A stretch of 64,000 nt of DNA from Kribbella soli (GCF_004331345.1 NZ_SJJZ01000004.1:310001-374000), one strand, 5' to 3'; numbered from the stretch's first letter, positions 25,357 to 35,526 are shown. Numbers and translations are program-made. Notes: generated from the sequence alone by a model not told the origin.

Positions 25357-26487
25357 CTACCGCGCCTCGCGCTCCTCGGCCACCGCGACGTCGGTGTTGT
25401 CGGTGAACAGCCCGTCGATCCCGGCCTTGCGGTACGCCGCGATCTCGCCGAACAGGTTGCCCGAGTCCGCCGGCACCGCCGAGCTGTCGAACTCGGCCGG
25501 GAGGAAGGTGTTCTCCACCCGGAACGTGTACGGGTGCACAACGAGGCCGGCCCGGTGCGCGTCGGCGACCAGTGCGGTCGGCTTGCCGAGCTTGCCGGTC
25601 GCGTCGAGCGGGATCACCTGGTCCTTGCTCGGCCCGACACCATCGGCGTACGTCGCGACCTCGCGCAGCCCCTGAGCGCTCACGATGTCGGCGTACGTGC
25701 GCTTGTCACCCGAGACCACGAAGTCGTACGGCGCACCGCTCGAGCTGGTCAGCTGCACCAGCGGGACGCGGAGCTCCTTGTGCAGCGCCTTCAGGTTCGA
25801 GACCTCGAAGGACTGCACGAACACCTTGGCGCCCGGGCGGTTCAGGCCGTTGCGGTTCAGGGTCCGCACGAGCTCCGGCTCGAGCGCGAGACCCTGCTGG
25901 GCGAAGTACGTCGGGTGCTTGGTCTCCGGGTAGATCCCGATCGGCCGGCTGAGCTCCTTGGACAGGCGCTTGCTGAGGTCGATGACTTCCTGAAAGGTCG
26001 GGATCTGGTAGTGCCCGTTGAACACCGTGTTGTGCTGCCGGACCGCCGGGATCCGCTCGACCGCACGCAGCGTCTTCAGCTCGGCCAGCGTGAAGTCCTC
26101 GGTGAACCAGCCCGTCACCGCGACCCCGTCGAGCAGCTTGGTCTTCTTCCGGCCCGCGAACTCGGGGTGGTTCGCGACGTCCGTCGTACCGCCGATCTCC
26201 GGCTCGTGCCGAGCGACCAGCACCCGGTCCTTGGTGGAGACCAGGTCCGGCTCGATGAAGTCGGCGCCCATCCGGGCGGCCAGCTCGTACGACGCCAGCG
26301 TGTGCTCGGGCCGGTACCCGGACGCGCCACGGTGCCCGACGATCACGAAGTCGTCGTACGTGCTCGCCTGCCCGGACTGCACCGACTGCCCGGTCTGCAC
26401 TGACGGCACGGTCTGCGGGACGAGCACCGACGCGGTCACGGCGAGCGCCGAGACGGCGACCGGCACCAGCCGGGCGGACAGCTTCAT
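25357..26487 (-). CDS. glpQ: Secreted glycerophosphodiester phosphodiesterase
   Basis: This is a 376-residue exported enzyme that would hydrolyse deacylated phospholipids to glycerol-3-phosphate. The signal peptide covers ~1-30. The GDPD TIM barrel starts at 'IVGHRGASGYRPEHTLASYE' (~49-68) with the catalytic His of 'HRG' and the metal-binding Glu of 'RPEHT'; 'ADFIEPDLVSTKD' and 'LVARHEPEI' carry the other active residues. It resembles periplasmic GlpQ in length. The ATG has GGAGAA upstream. It is divergent from mdh. Confidence 0.9.
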   Translation of the reverse strand: MKLSARLVPVAVSALAVTASVLVPQTVPSVQTGQSVQSGQASTYDDFVIVGHRGASGYRPEHTLASYELAARMGADFIEPDLVSTKDRVLVARHEPEIGGTTDVANHPEFAGRKKTKLLDGVAVTGWFTEDFTLAELKTLRAVERIPAVRQHNTVFNGHYQIPTFQEVIDLSKRLSKELSRPIGIYPETKHPTYFAQQGLALEPELVRTLNRNGLNRPGAKVFVQSFEVSNLKALHKELRVPLVQLTSSSGAPYDFVVSGDKRTYADIVSAQGLREVATYADGVGPSKDQVIPLDATGKLGKPTALVADAHRAGLVVHPYTFRVENTFLPAEFDSSAVPADSGNLFGEIAAYRKAGIDGLFTDNTDVAVAEEREAR

Positions 26488-26599
26488 GAGGGTTCTCCTT
26501 ACGGGTCAGGAACTGGAAGCAACCCTCGGGCACCGCTGCGGCGGACCGACGTACGCCGGATGACCGGTCGGTGAATGATCCATCGAGATGTGAGGTATT

Positions 26600-26765
26600 A
26601 GAGGGTGTCTGAGGGCCCTGCGCCGTAGCGAGGAGGTGCTCGGTGCGGTGCATCGGCGTGCGGGGGCGAAGGTCTCGATGCGGGAGCATCGTGGCCTTTG
26701 CACCCGTGCGGTGAGGTGCCGTGCCGAGTGCCCCGCAGTAGGCGCAGGGCCCTCAGACACCCTCT
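26600..26765. repeat. Hairpin-bordered intergenic element, copy 1 (166 bp)
   Basis: Perfect 25-bp inverted arms (26600-26624 and 26741-26765) enclose a 116-bp core. The core starts GTAGCG, then has 80 bp not found in copy 2, then a 30-bp block (26711-26740) that matches copy 2 (37452-37481) at 27 of 30 positions. Within the extra 80 bp, CGATGC/GCATCG forms a small hairpin. It has no open reading frame and lies upstream of the mdh promoter. Confidence 0.8.
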
Positions 26766-26782
26766 TACGTACTGCCCCAGCG

Positions 26783-26811
26783 TTGGGCTGAGACACCTGG
26801 CTTGCTAGCGT
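26783..26811 (+). promoter_or_regulatory. Probable mdh promoter
   Basis: TTGGGC (26783-26788) and TAGCGT (26806-26811) are 17 bp apart, with a predicted start near 26818. The pair lies 18 bp from the end of the hairpin element and 35 bp before the mdh GTG. Confidence 0.45.
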
Positions 26812-26846
26812 CCCAAGCACACAATCGGATGAGCTAGGAGCATGTC

Positions 26847-27839
26847 GTGAGCACTACACCGGTGAAGGTGGCCGTTACCGGGGCCGCAGGGAATATCGGT
26901 TACAGCCTGCTGTTCCGGATCGCGAGCGGGGCGCTGCTCGGGCCGGACACGCCGGTGGAGCTGCGGCTGCTGGAGATCACCCCGGCGCTGAAGGCGCTCG
27001 AGGGCGTCGTGATGGAGCTCGACGACAGCGCGTTCCCGACGCTCGCCGGGATCGAGATCGGCGACGACCCGAACGTCGTCTTCGACGGGGTCAACGTCGC
27101 GCTGCTGGTGGGCGCGCGGCCGCGGACCAAGGGGATGGAGCGCGGCGACCTGCTGGAGGCGAACGGCGCGATCTTCACCGTCCAGGGCAAGGCGCTGAAC
27201 GACCACGCCGCCGACGACATCCGGATCACCGTCACCGGCAACCCGGCGAACACCAACGCGCTGATCGCGAAGAGCAACGCGCCGGACATCCCGGCCGAGC
27301 GGTTCTCGGCGCTGACCCGGCTGGACCACAACCGGGCGCTGGCGCAGCTGGCGAAGAAGACCGGCAGCCACGTCACCGACATCAAGAAGCTGACGATCTG
27401 GGGCAACCACTCCTCGACGCAGTACCCGGACATCTTCCACGCGGAGGTCGCCGGGAAGAACGCGGCCGAGCTCGTGAACGACCAGGCCTGGCTGGAGAAC
27501 GACTTCCTCCCGACCACGCAGAAGCGCGGCGCCGCGATCATCGAGGCCCGCGGCACGTCGTCGGCGGCCTCCGCCGCGGCCGCCACCATCGACCACACCC
27601 GCGACTGGCTGAAGGGCACGGCCGAGGGTGACTGGGCCTCGATGGCGGTCGTCTCCGACGGTTCGTACGACGTCCCGGAGGGTCTGATCTCGTCGTTCCC
27701 GGTGACCACCAAGGACGGCAACTGGGAGATCGTCCAGGGCCTGGAGATCAACGAGTTCTCCCGGGGCAAGATCGACGCCTCGACCGCCGAGCTGGGCGAG
27801 GAGCGCGCCGCCGTCAAGGACCTCGGCCTGATCGGCTGA
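26847..27839 (+). CDS. mdh: Malate dehydrogenase
   Basis: This is an NAD-dependent TCA-cycle enzyme, 330 aa, of the long (cytosolic-type) MDH group. The nucleotide-binding loop is '[19 protein letters not shown]' (~9-27), substrate arginines sit in '[15 protein letters not shown]', and '[10 protein letters not shown]' and '[12 protein letters not shown]' (catalytic His) follow. The GTG start has AGGAG seven bases upstream; the nearby ATG (26841) is followed in frame by a stop. A strong terminator follows. Confidence 0.95.
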   Translation: MSTTPVKVAVTGAAGNIGYSLLFRIASGALLGPDTPVELRLLEITPALKALEGVVMELDDSAFPTLAGIEIGDDPNVVFDGVNVALLVGARPRTKGMERGDLLEANGAIFTVQGKALNDHAADDIRITVTGNPANTNALIAKSNAPDIPAERFSALTRLDHNRALAQLAKKTGSHVTDIKKLTIWGNHSSTQYPDIFHAEVAGKNAAELVNDQAWLENDFLPTTQKRGAAIIEARGTSSAASAAAATIDHTRDWLKGTAEGDWASMAVVSDGSYDVPEGLISSFPVTTKDGNWEIVQGLEINEFSRGKIDASTAELGEERAAVKDLGLIG

Positions 27840-27850
27840 CAACACCTGAC

Positions 27851-27886
27851 AGAACGGCCCCCGGGATGTACTCCGGGGGCCGTTCT
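27851..27886. terminator. Bidirectional terminator between mdh and the first subtilase gene
   Basis: A 14-bp perfect stem (AGAACGGCCCCCGG at 27851-27864 with 27873-27886) and an 8-nt loop lie between the convergent mdh and peptidase genes. Confidence 0.8.
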
Positions 27887-27893
27887 GCTGCTC

Positions 27894-30800
27894 TCACCGC
27901 AGGTTGTAGGCGGCGATCACGGTTTGCGTGGTGCTGTTCCCGGCCGCGTCCGTCGCGGTGGAGCGCAGCGACACGCTCTTACCGGCCGGCGTCGGGAAGA
28001 TCGCCTTGCCGCCGGTGACCGGTGCCTGGCGCCAGGTCGCCCCGCCGTCGCCGGAGTACTCGATCTTCACCTTCGCCACCGCACCGCCCTTGACCTCGTA
28101 CGGCACGACGGTGACCGGCTTGCGTTCCATCGTGTTGTTCCCGTCCAGCTCCGGCCGGAACGCGACGGTGTGGATCGGAACGCTCGTCTGGTCCGCCGAC
28201 GACGTGAACGTCGCCTCCAGATCGACACGGGTCGAGAACGGCCACAGCGCCTGTGTGCCGGTCGTGACCAGCTTGTACGACGCCTTGCCGGCGGGCAGAT
28301 CCGCGACGTCGACGTTGCCGAAGTACGGCGTGGACCCGAGCTCGGTCCCGTCGCGGTAGAGCTTCGTACTCGCCGACGTCCGGGTGATGGAGCCGACGTG
28401 CCCGTCCGCGTCGGTGAGGCCGTACAGCGCGATGTTCAGCGCATTCCCCGATCGGGTCGCGGCGTACACCGACGGCACGAACGTGGCCGCGTTCCACCGC
28501 TCCTGGTAGGACCGGCCGGCCTTGTACAGCACCGGCTTCCCCTCCAGGCTCCACTTCGGGAACGGGAAGTCCGCGCCGTCCGTGTCCTCCTCGGTCCGGC
28601 CGGACCAGCCGTACTGCGTGTCGTCGAGGTAGTACCGGATCGTCCGCGGTACGTCGACGCGGATGACGCGAGCCCAACCGCCACCACCGTCGGGCATCAC
28701 CGGGTGCAGCATCTTGAACACCCGGGCATCCGCGGTCGCGTTGACCGTGCTGTCCACGGTCGCGAGGTCGGACTGCTTCACCTTCCGGTCGAATCCGGTG
28801 GGGAACTCGCCCGGGAAGTAGTTCGCGATCCCGTACAGGTACGGCGTGTTCGTGAACAACCCGTCCGCGCCCGGCACACCCCACTGCGACGTGACGTGCC
28901 CGGTCAGCTCGGCCGCGGACAGCCGCGGCCCGGCGCTGTACGTGTACATCGTCCCGGACAGGAACCCGCCCGCCGAGTACATGTACGTGCCGTCCTTGAT
29001 CTTGCGATCGAAGCCGATGTCCGAGTTGGCCTGCTTCGCGTCGGCCTTGGGCACCGACGTGGTGACCGGCTTCGCCTTCCGCGCATCGAGGACAACGGTC
29101 TGGTCCGAGGTGAGCTTCACACTGGGCGCGGTCAGGATGAAGAAGATCCAGTCCTCCGGTCCGCGCTCGAACTCCTGGAACTGGTCGAGCATGTACTCGC
29201 CCTGCGGCAGCCGCAGCGTCACCGTCCCGGTCGCGTCCGGCGAGTACAGGTCGTGCTGATTGTTGTCGATGCCGGTCAGCGACATCGGGTAGTCCGGGTC
29301 CGGTGCACCGTCGGGCCGGATCAGCTTGACGGTCAGGTTGTACGTCGGACCTTCCTTGTCCACACCCACCGGTACGACGACCGTCTGGCCGCCCCCAGTC
29401 GCCGTGATCCGCCCGCTGTAAAGCCCGTCTGCGCCGCCGAGTGCGGTGTCCGACGTCGCCTGCACAGACGCCGTACCACCGGCCGGAACGGTCACCGAGT
29501 CGGCGCTCAGCTTCAGGGCGCCGGTCGGAGCCGCCGCACCGTCGGGACCGTTCAGCACCGACGTCAACGACAGCGTGACAGCCGCGTCACCCAGGTTGCG
29601 GAACGCCACGTCGCGCGTGACCGGCTGGTCGTCGGAGTGCGGGTACGTCGCCTTTCCGAACGACACGTTGCCGGACTCGGTGACCACGGTCTGCTTGATC
29701 GCCGTGGTCAGGTCGATCCGCCCGGCGCCCTGCTGGAACGACGTCTGGTCGGCCGCGACCTTCGCCGAACCCATCAACGCCGCCTTCACCTCGGCCGGCG
29801 TCCAGGACGGGTGCTCCTGCAGCAGGATCGCGGCAGCGCCGGCGGTATGCGGCGTCGCCATCGACGTACCGGAAAGCCGCAGGTACTTGTCGCCGACCGG
29901 TTCACCGATCGAGGAGTCCTTCGACTTCGCCGCCACGATGTCCGTGCCCGGCGCGGTCACGTCCGGCTTCAGCGCGCTGTCGCCGACCCGCGGCCCGCGG
30001 CTCGACGTCACGTTGAGCTGGTCCTGCTTGGTCACGTTGCCGACCGTCAGCGCCGCGTCCGCGCTGCCGGGCGAGCTGATCGTCCCGTCGCCCGGACCTT
30101 CGTTGCCGGCAGCAATGACAAACAAGACGCCGGACTGCGCGGTCAGCCGGTTCACGGCCTCCTCGATCGGGTCGAGTTCCGGTGTGTCCTGGCCGCCGAT
30201 GCTGAGGTTGACGATCTTCGCCTTGACCTCGTTCGCGGCCCACTCCATCCCGGCCAGGATCGCGGACTCGTCGCAACCCCAGACCTCACAGATCTTGCCG
30301 TCGTAGATGCGCGCGTCCGGCGCCACGCCCTTGTAGCGCCCGTCCGACGCGGCACCGGTGCCGGCGATCGTCGACGCGACGTGCGTACCGTGGCCGACCA
30401 GGTCGTCCGCCGACTCCGTGGTGAAGTTCTTCTCCCCCGCGATCTGCGTCGCGAGGTCCGGATGGGTCGCGTCGACACCGGAGTCGAGCACCGCGACCGA
30501 CACGCCCTTGCCGGTGTACCCGGCCTGCCATGCAACCGGTCCGCCGATCTGCGGCACCGACTGGTCCAGCAGCAACTTCCGCTTGCCGTCCAACCACAGC
30601 TTGCTGAACCCCGCCGAACTCATGAACGCCTTGGCATTGCTCTTGCTGACCTTCATCGCCGCGCCGCTGATCGACGGCAACTGCCGCGTGACCCGCGTTC
30701 CGGCCGGTACGGCGCGCTTCGCAGTGCCGGCGTACGTCGTCAGCACCGGGATGGTGCTCGTCGACGCGTCGTCGTACCCGTCCTTGACCAGCTCGGCGAC

Positions 30801-31136
30801 GTCGAAGAGCCGACGGTCGATCCGTCCTTCTCCGACTGCCTTGTAGACGTCGGCCGGGATCACGTACGCGTGGTCCCGGATCCGGTAGGTGTTGAAGCCG
30901 ACGTGCTCCCGGCCTGCGCCGGGCTCGACCGTCGCCTTGGTGACGTCGCCGCCGGCCAGCCGCACCCGGTCGCCGGTGATCAGCGTGACGCTGACGTCCT
31001 TGCCACCGGTCGCCGCTTTGGTTGCCGGCTCGGCGGACGGTGCCGCATCGGCCGGTGTCATCACCCCGACGGCAAGGCCCGCGACCGCCAGGACGGCGAT
31101 CGCGGGCATTCCTCTGCGCGTAGATCTCGAGCTCAC
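27894..31136 (-). CDS. Large secreted S8 (subtilisin-like) serine peptidase
   Basis: This is a 1080-residue exported protease. The signal peptide ends near 'PADAA' (~32), with a propeptide-like region to ~190. The catalytic triad is Asp 218 ('VAVLDSGVD'), His 249 ('GHGTHVAS') and Ser 425 ('GTSMATPH'), with the oxyanion Asn 345 in 'AAGNEG'. A long C-terminal part (~500-1080) contains beta-rich repeats and ends with a bacterial-Ig-like segment ('YSGDGGATWRQ', 'SLRSTATDAAGNS'). The start is GTG 31136, with GGGGTGAGG upstream. It is paralogous to the next peptidase. Confidence 0.9.
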   Translation of the reverse strand: MSSRSTRRGMPAIAVLAVAGLAVGVMTPADAAPSAEPATKAATGGKDVSVTLITGDRVRLAGGDVTKATVEPGAGREHVGFNTYRIRDHAYVIPADVYKAVGEGRIDRRLFDVAELVKDGYDDASTSTIPVLTTYAGTAKRAVPAGTRVTRQLPSISGAAMKVSKSNAKAFMSSAGFSKLWLDGKRKLLLDQSVPQIGGPVAWQAGYTGKGVSVAVLDSGVDATHPDLATQIAGEKNFTTESADDLVGHGTHVASTIAGTGAASDGRYKGVAPDARIYDGKICEVWGCDESAILAGMEWAANEVKAKIVNLSIGGQDTPELDPIEEAVNRLTAQSGVLFVIAAGNEGPGDGTISSPGSADAALTVGNVTKQDQLNVTSSRGPRVGDSALKPDVTAPGTDIVAAKSKDSSIGEPVGDKYLRLSGTSMATPHTAGAAAILLQEHPSWTPAEVKAALMGSAKVAADQTSFQQGAGRIDLTTAIKQTVVTESGNVSFGKATYPHSDDQPVTRDVAFRNLGDAAVTLSLTSVLNGPDGAAAPTGALKLSADSVTVPAGGTASVQATSDTALGGADGLYSGRITATGGGQTVVVPVGVDKEGPTYNLTVKLIRPDGAPDPDYPMSLTGIDNNQHDLYSPDATGTVTLRLPQGEYMLDQFQEFERGPEDWIFFILTAPSVKLTSDQTVVLDARKAKPVTTSVPKADAKQANSDIGFDRKIKDGTYMYSAGGFLSGTMYTYSAGPRLSAAELTGHVTSQWGVPGADGLFTNTPYLYGIANYFPGEFPTGFDRKVKQSDLATVDSTVNATADARVFKMLHPVMPDGGGGWARVIRVDVPRTIRYYLDDTQYGWSGRTEEDTDGADFPFPKWSLEGKPVLYKAGRSYQERWNAATFVPSVYAATRSGNALNIALYGLTDADGHVGSITRTSASTKLYRDGTELGSTPYFGNVDVADLPAGKASYKLVTTGTQALWPFSTRVDLEATFTSSADQTSVPIHTVAFRPELDGNNTMERKPVTVVPYEVKGGAVAKVKIEYSGDGGATWRQAPVTGGKAIFPTPAGKSVSLRSTATDAAGNSTTQTVIAAYNLR

Positions 31137-31206
31137 TGCCTCACCCCAAAAGTCGGTTGTCTGCGCACCACCTAGAACGCGGCAACCGGTCTCCGGGGTT
31201 GCGTCG

Positions 31207-34200
31207 TCAGCGCATCGCGTACGACCCGATGACAGTCAGGTCCGTGACGTTGCCGGCGCCGTCGACCAGGTGCGACCGCAGCGAGACGGACTTCCCGGCC
31301 GGCGTCTGGAAGATCGCCTTGTACCGGCCGTGCCCGATCGGCGCGACCGCGGCGTTCTTCCAGGTCTTACCGTCGTCGCCGGACACCTGGACCTTCAGCT
31401 TGCGGATCACCGGCAACTCCTGCCCGGCCTGCGGGGCCACCACAACCGGCAGCACAGTGACCGGCTTGCGCTCGGCCACGTTGTGAACGTCCACCGTGGG
31501 CTGGTAGCGGATACCCAGCAGCGGCAGCCTGGTCTCCTCGGACGTGGCCGCCGAACTGAAAGTCCACCGCAGATCGGTCCGGGTGGCGAACGGGCTCTTC
31601 GACTGCGCCTGCGTCGACTCCAGCGTGTACGTCGTCTTCGCCGCAGGCAGATCGGACGCCTCGACGTACCCGAAGAACGGCGACTCGGCCACGACCTTCC
31701 CGTCCTGGATCAGCTTGCTGGACTCCGAGTCAGTGGCGATGAACCCGCCGTTCCCGTCCGCGTCACCGAGGCCGTAGGCCGACAGGAGCAGGTTGTTCTC
31801 TACCCGGATCGCCGCGTCCGGCGCAATCGTGAACGCCGCCGCGTTGAACCGCTCGCCGTACGACTTGCCGGCCCGGTACTCCTTGTACGGCGAGATGAGC
31901 CGGCTGATCGTCTGCGGGAACGGGTCCTCCGGATCCGTGCTCGGGATGATCTCGTCGACCTCGGTCTGCCAGGTGGCCGGCTTGCCGTCGACGTACGCCG
32001 TCGTGGTGAGCGGCGCCTTGCCGTACATCAGCCCGACCGCCCAGCCGCCGTTCATCCCCGGCCCGTTGCCGAACACGACCCGTTCGTGCTCGCGGTCGCT
32101 GGTGGCGTTGACGGACTGCTGGAGTGTGGCCTGCTCCTTCGCCTTGACGGCCCGCACGAACCCGGTCGGGAACACGCCCGGGAACGTGTCGAGCTGACCG
32201 ACGATGTACGGCGAGTTGTTGAACGACCCGTCGGCGTCCGGCTTCGCCCACTGCGACGAGACATGGCTGGTCAACTGCTCCGGCGGCAACACCGACGATC
32301 CCACCTGCGCGGAGTACATCGCCCCGAATCCGAACGACAGTTTGGAGTAGCTCAGACCGTACTGACCGTCCGGGGACGTCCGGTCGAACCCGACATCGGC
32401 GAGTGCGGCCTCCGCGCCGGCCTGCGGCACGGTCACCTTGACCGGCTTCGTCGTCCGCGCGTCGAACACCACCGTGGTGTCCTCGGTGAGCTTCACCGAT
32501 GGCTGCAGCAGCCCGTAGCTGGCGAGGTCGCCGTTCGGCAACTCGACGTACTGGCTGCTCTGCACCAGGTACTCGCCCTTCAGCAGGCGCACCTTGAGCG
32601 TGTCAGTGCCGTCGCCCAGGAACTGGAAGAGGTTCCGGTCCAGCGCGCTCAGGGCGCCGTCGAACGGAGCCGGCTTGCCGTCCGCACCGATCGCCTTCAG
32701 GGTGAGGTTGTAGCTCTCCTTCTCCTTGTCCACGCCGATCGCCGACGTGACGCTGACGTCGCCCGCGGTCGCGGTGAGGCGGCCGGAGTACATGCCGTCC
32801 GGGCCGTCGTGCTTGGTGTTCGAGGTCGCCTGGACCGTGGCGGTGCCGCCGGCGGGAACGGTGACAGTGGTTGCGCTCAGCTTGAGCGCGTCAGCCGGAG
32901 CGGGGCTGCCGTCCGGGCCGTTCAACGACGCGGCCAGGTTGAGCGTGACGGGCTGGTCGCCGAGGTTGCGGTACGTCACGGTCTTGCTGACCGGGGCATC
33001 GTCGTCGTGCGGCCAGACCGCCGTACCGAACGAGACGTTGCCGGGCTCGGCGATCACTGTCTGTTTGATGCCCTTGGCAACATCCACCCGGCCGGCGCCC
33101 TGCTCGAACGCGGTCTGGTCCGCGGCCGGCTTGGCCGAACCCATCAGCGCGCCCTTGAGCTCGGCAGCCTTCCAGTTCGGGTGTTCCTGCGCAAGGATCG
33201 CGACCGATCCCACCACGTGCGGCGTCGCCATCGACGTACCGTCCAGGCGTAGGTAGTCGTCGCCGACCGGTTCGCCGATGATCGAGTCCTTCGCCTTCGC
33301 GGCGACGATCGACACACCCGGCGCGCTGATGTCAGGCTTCACGGCGCCGTCGCCGACGCGCGGACCGCGGCTGGAGAAGTCGGCCAGCTGGTTCTGCTTG
33401 TCGACCGCGCCGACGGTGAGCGCGGCGTCCGCGCTGCCCGGCGAGCCGATCGTCTGCTCACCCGGACCTTCGTTGCCGGCGGCAATCACGAACAGGGTGC
33501 CGGTCTGCGCGGTCAGCCGGTTCACTGCCTCCTCGAGCGGGTCGATCCCCGGGGTGTCGGTGCCGCCGAGACTCAGGTTGACGACCTTGGCCTTGACCTC
33601 GGTCGCGGCCCATTCCATCCCGGCCAGGATCGCGGAGTCCGGGCAGCTGCCGAAGTCGTCACAGACCTTGCCGTCGTACAGCCTGGCGTCCGGGGCCACG
33701 CCCTTGTACTTGCCGCTCGAGGCTGCCGCCGTACCGGCGATCGTCGAGGCGACGTGCGTGCCGTGACCGAAGTGGTCGCCGTCCGGGGCGTCGGTGAAGT
33801 TCTTGCCGCCGACCACCTGCGTGGCGAGGTCGGGGTGCGACTTGTCGATGCCGGTGTCGAGCACCGCGACCGGGATGCCCTTGCCGGTGTAGCCCGCCTG
33901 CCAGGCGGTCGGCGCGCCAATCTGCGGGACCGACTGGTCCAGCGTGACCTTGCGCTTGCCGTCGAGCCAGATCTTGTCGATACCGGCCCCGTCCAGGACC
34001 TTGGAGTCCTTCGTGACCTTCAGCGCTGCGCCGTTGATGACGGGCAGTTGGCGCGAGACGGTCGCTCCCGGTATCGCGGCGCGTTTCTGGGCTTTGCCGC
34101 TGTAGGTGACGATCAGCGGCAGCGTTTCGTCGTACCCGTCCTTGATGAGGGCGGTCACGTCGAACAGGCGGCTGTCGAGCTTCCCGCCCGCCAGGCGGGC

Positions 34201-34494
34201 GCTGACGTCGGACGGTACGACGTACAGGTGATCCTTCACGCGATACGAGCTGAACGCGACGTCGGTCCGGCCGTTGCCGGGCCGGATCGTGGCGCGGGCG
34301 GGGTCGCCGCCCCGCAGGGTGACCCGGTCGCCGGTGATCAGCGTGACGCTCTGGTCTTTCCCCTTCACGGAGGCTGGGCGGTCGGTTGGTGTTTGGGGGC
34401 CGGCTATTGCTTGGCCCGGGGCAGCGAGCCCGAAGGCAGCGATCAAGGCGACGGCGGCAACGCCGAGGCGCCTCGATCGTGGTGTGGATACCAC
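31207..34494 (-). CDS. Large secreted S8 (subtilisin-like) serine peptidase, paralogue
   Basis: This is a 1095-residue paralogue of the adjacent subtilase, alike over its whole length. The signal peptide ends near residue 31 and the triad is Asp 213 ('VAVLDTGID'), His 244 ('GHGTHVAS') and Ser 421 ('GTSMATPH'); Asn 341 lies in 'AAGNEG'. The C-terminus carries the same 'VSGDDGKTWKNA' and 'SLRSHLVDGAGN' Ig-like ending. The start is GTG 34494 because GGGAGGG lies nine bases upstream; the longer open frame to 34569 lacks signals. Only 70 bp separate it from its downstream copy. Confidence 0.9.
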   Translation of the reverse strand: MVSTPRSRRLGVAAVALIAAFGLAAPGQAIAGPQTPTDRPASVKGKDQSVTLITGDRVTLRGGDPARATIRPGNGRTDVAFSSYRVKDHLYVVPSDVSARLAGGKLDSRLFDVTALIKDGYDETLPLIVTYSGKAQKRAAIPGATVSRQLPVINGAALKVTKDSKVLDGAGIDKIWLDGKRKVTLDQSVPQIGAPTAWQAGYTGKGIPVAVLDTGIDKSHPDLATQVVGGKNFTDAPDGDHFGHGTHVASTIAGTAAASSGKYKGVAPDARLYDGKVCDDFGSCPDSAILAGMEWAATEVKAKVVNLSLGGTDTPGIDPLEEAVNRLTAQTGTLFVIAAGNEGPGEQTIGSPGSADAALTVGAVDKQNQLADFSSRGPRVGDGAVKPDISAPGVSIVAAKAKDSIIGEPVGDDYLRLDGTSMATPHVVGSVAILAQEHPNWKAAELKGALMGSAKPAADQTAFEQGAGRVDVAKGIKQTVIAEPGNVSFGTAVWPHDDDAPVSKTVTYRNLGDQPVTLNLAASLNGPDGSPAPADALKLSATTVTVPAGGTATVQATSNTKHDGPDGMYSGRLTATAGDVSVTSAIGVDKEKESYNLTLKAIGADGKPAPFDGALSALDRNLFQFLGDGTDTLKVRLLKGEYLVQSSQYVELPNGDLASYGLLQPSVKLTEDTTVVFDARTTKPVKVTVPQAGAEAALADVGFDRTSPDGQYGLSYSKLSFGFGAMYSAQVGSSVLPPEQLTSHVSSQWAKPDADGSFNNSPYIVGQLDTFPGVFPTGFVRAVKAKEQATLQQSVNATSDREHERVVFGNGPGMNGGWAVGLMYGKAPLTTTAYVDGKPATWQTEVDEIIPSTDPEDPFPQTISRLISPYKEYRAGKSYGERFNAAAFTIAPDAAIRVENNLLLSAYGLGDADGNGGFIATDSESSKLIQDGKVVAESPFFGYVEASDLPAAKTTYTLESTQAQSKSPFATRTDLRWTFSSAATSEETRLPLLGIRYQPTVDVHNVAERKPVTVLPVVVAPQAGQELPVIRKLKVQVSGDDGKTWKNAAVAPIGHGRYKAIFQTPAGKSVSLRSHLVDGAGNVTDLTVIGSYAMR

Positions 34495-34663
34495 GATGAG
34501 TCCCTCCCGATCGGTTGTCCTCACAGCGGGCCGCACTAGACCACTCACAGAGCGGAGTCGTACGGCCACTCACCGATAGATGTCCGGACTCTATCGAATG
34601 GTTGCCAGAACCACCTGCCACGGCAGGTTGTTGCCTCGTCACTACCCGTAAGGGCAGGTGGGA

Positions 34664-35374
34664 TCAGGCGGGCGGTGCAACCGTGGCGTCGGCCTGACCG
34701 GAGGCGGCCAGCGACGCGGCGATGAAGCCCGAGGACTTCAGGTCCTCGATCAGGTCGTGCAGGTAGGCGACCGTGTCCGGGTGCTTCGACTTCGCGGTGC
34801 CGACGGCCTGCTGGATCTGCATGAACCGCTCGTCGATCAGACGCAGCTCCGGGTGCTCGGCGACGTACCGGGTGATCGGCTGACGGATGCCGGCCGCTAC
34901 CTCGAGACCCTCGTCGCGGAACACGTCGACGCCCTCCGCCCCGCGGACAACCGTTGCCTGCTGCAACGTCCTGGTCAGGTAGAGGTCGTACGCCGACCCC
35001 TGCTTCACCCCGATCCGCACACCCGGCGCATCCACCTCGGCGACCGTCGTCAGCCCGGAATCCCGCGGTACGGCGAACACGCCCTCGATCACGACGTACG
35101 GCGCTGTGAACGCCACCTCGGTCGCCCGCGCCGGGTCGATCGCGAGAAAACACAGATCCGCCTGCCCGGTCGTCATCGCCTCGAACGACTTCCGCGCCGC
35201 ATCGAAACACACCAACTCCAACTCCACCCCCAACCGCCGCGCCAGCTCCCGCGCAATATCAACAGTTACCCCACCCGGCGCCTCCACGGTCCCCTGCGCC
35301 AACACCGGATTCCCCAGATTGATCGAGGCCCGCAAAACCCCACCCGACGCAAGCTCCGCACCAACAGTCGTCAT
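34664..35374 (-). CDS. Family-3 solute-binding protein without a signal peptide
   Basis: This is a 236-residue SBP_bac_3 domain protein (amino-acid or polar-ligand binding fold), with 'GVTVDIARELARRLGVELELV' and 'GQADLCFLAIDPARATEVAFTAPYV', both read in parts. Unlike transporter receptors it has no signal peptide or lipobox, and no permease or ATPase gene is nearby, so it probably acts in the cytoplasm as a stand-alone binding protein or was recruited for another role. The start ATG 35374 (alternative 35413) has only a weak GGTCGGTGG upstream. Confidence 0.75.
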   Translation of the reverse strand: MTTVGAELASGGVLRASINLGNPVLAQGTVEAPGGVTVDIARELARRLGVELELVCFDAARKSFEAMTTGQADLCFLAIDPARATEVAFTAPYVVIEGVFAVPRDSGLTTVAEVDAPGVRIGVKQGSAYDLYLTRTLQQATVVRGAEGVDVFRDEGLEVAAGIRQPITRYVAEHPELRLIDERFMQIQQAVGTAKSKHPDTVAYLHDLIEDLKSSGFIAASLAASGQADATVAPPA

Positions 35375-35526
35375 ACCACCGACCCTATCCACGCCCTCCG
35401 CCGCGACCAGCAAACGATTGACGAATCCCGTCAGTCGGATCGTGGTGATTGTAGTTTTTGCAGAGACATTGCGTAAGTCGGGCGGTGGTCCTACTGTGTG
35501 CGCAGGAACCGTCCGATGGGGGTGTT

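Larger units (their letters stand above)
26488..26846. other. Intergenic region between the GDPD gene and mdh
   Basis: This 359-bp region holds no supported gene. It contains a 166-bp inverted-repeat element (26600-26765) and, next to it, a likely mdh promoter. The 112 bp next to the GDPD gene show only that gene's ribosome-binding site. Confidence 0.6.

Noticed and set aside
27924-31175. 1083-residue plus-strand reading frame
   Set aside because: It lies opposite the subtilase with an intact catalytic triad; the translation is Arg/Val/Asp-rich without domains.
30889-33252. 787-residue plus-strand reading frame
   Set aside because: It is a shadow of the two subtilases across their junction.
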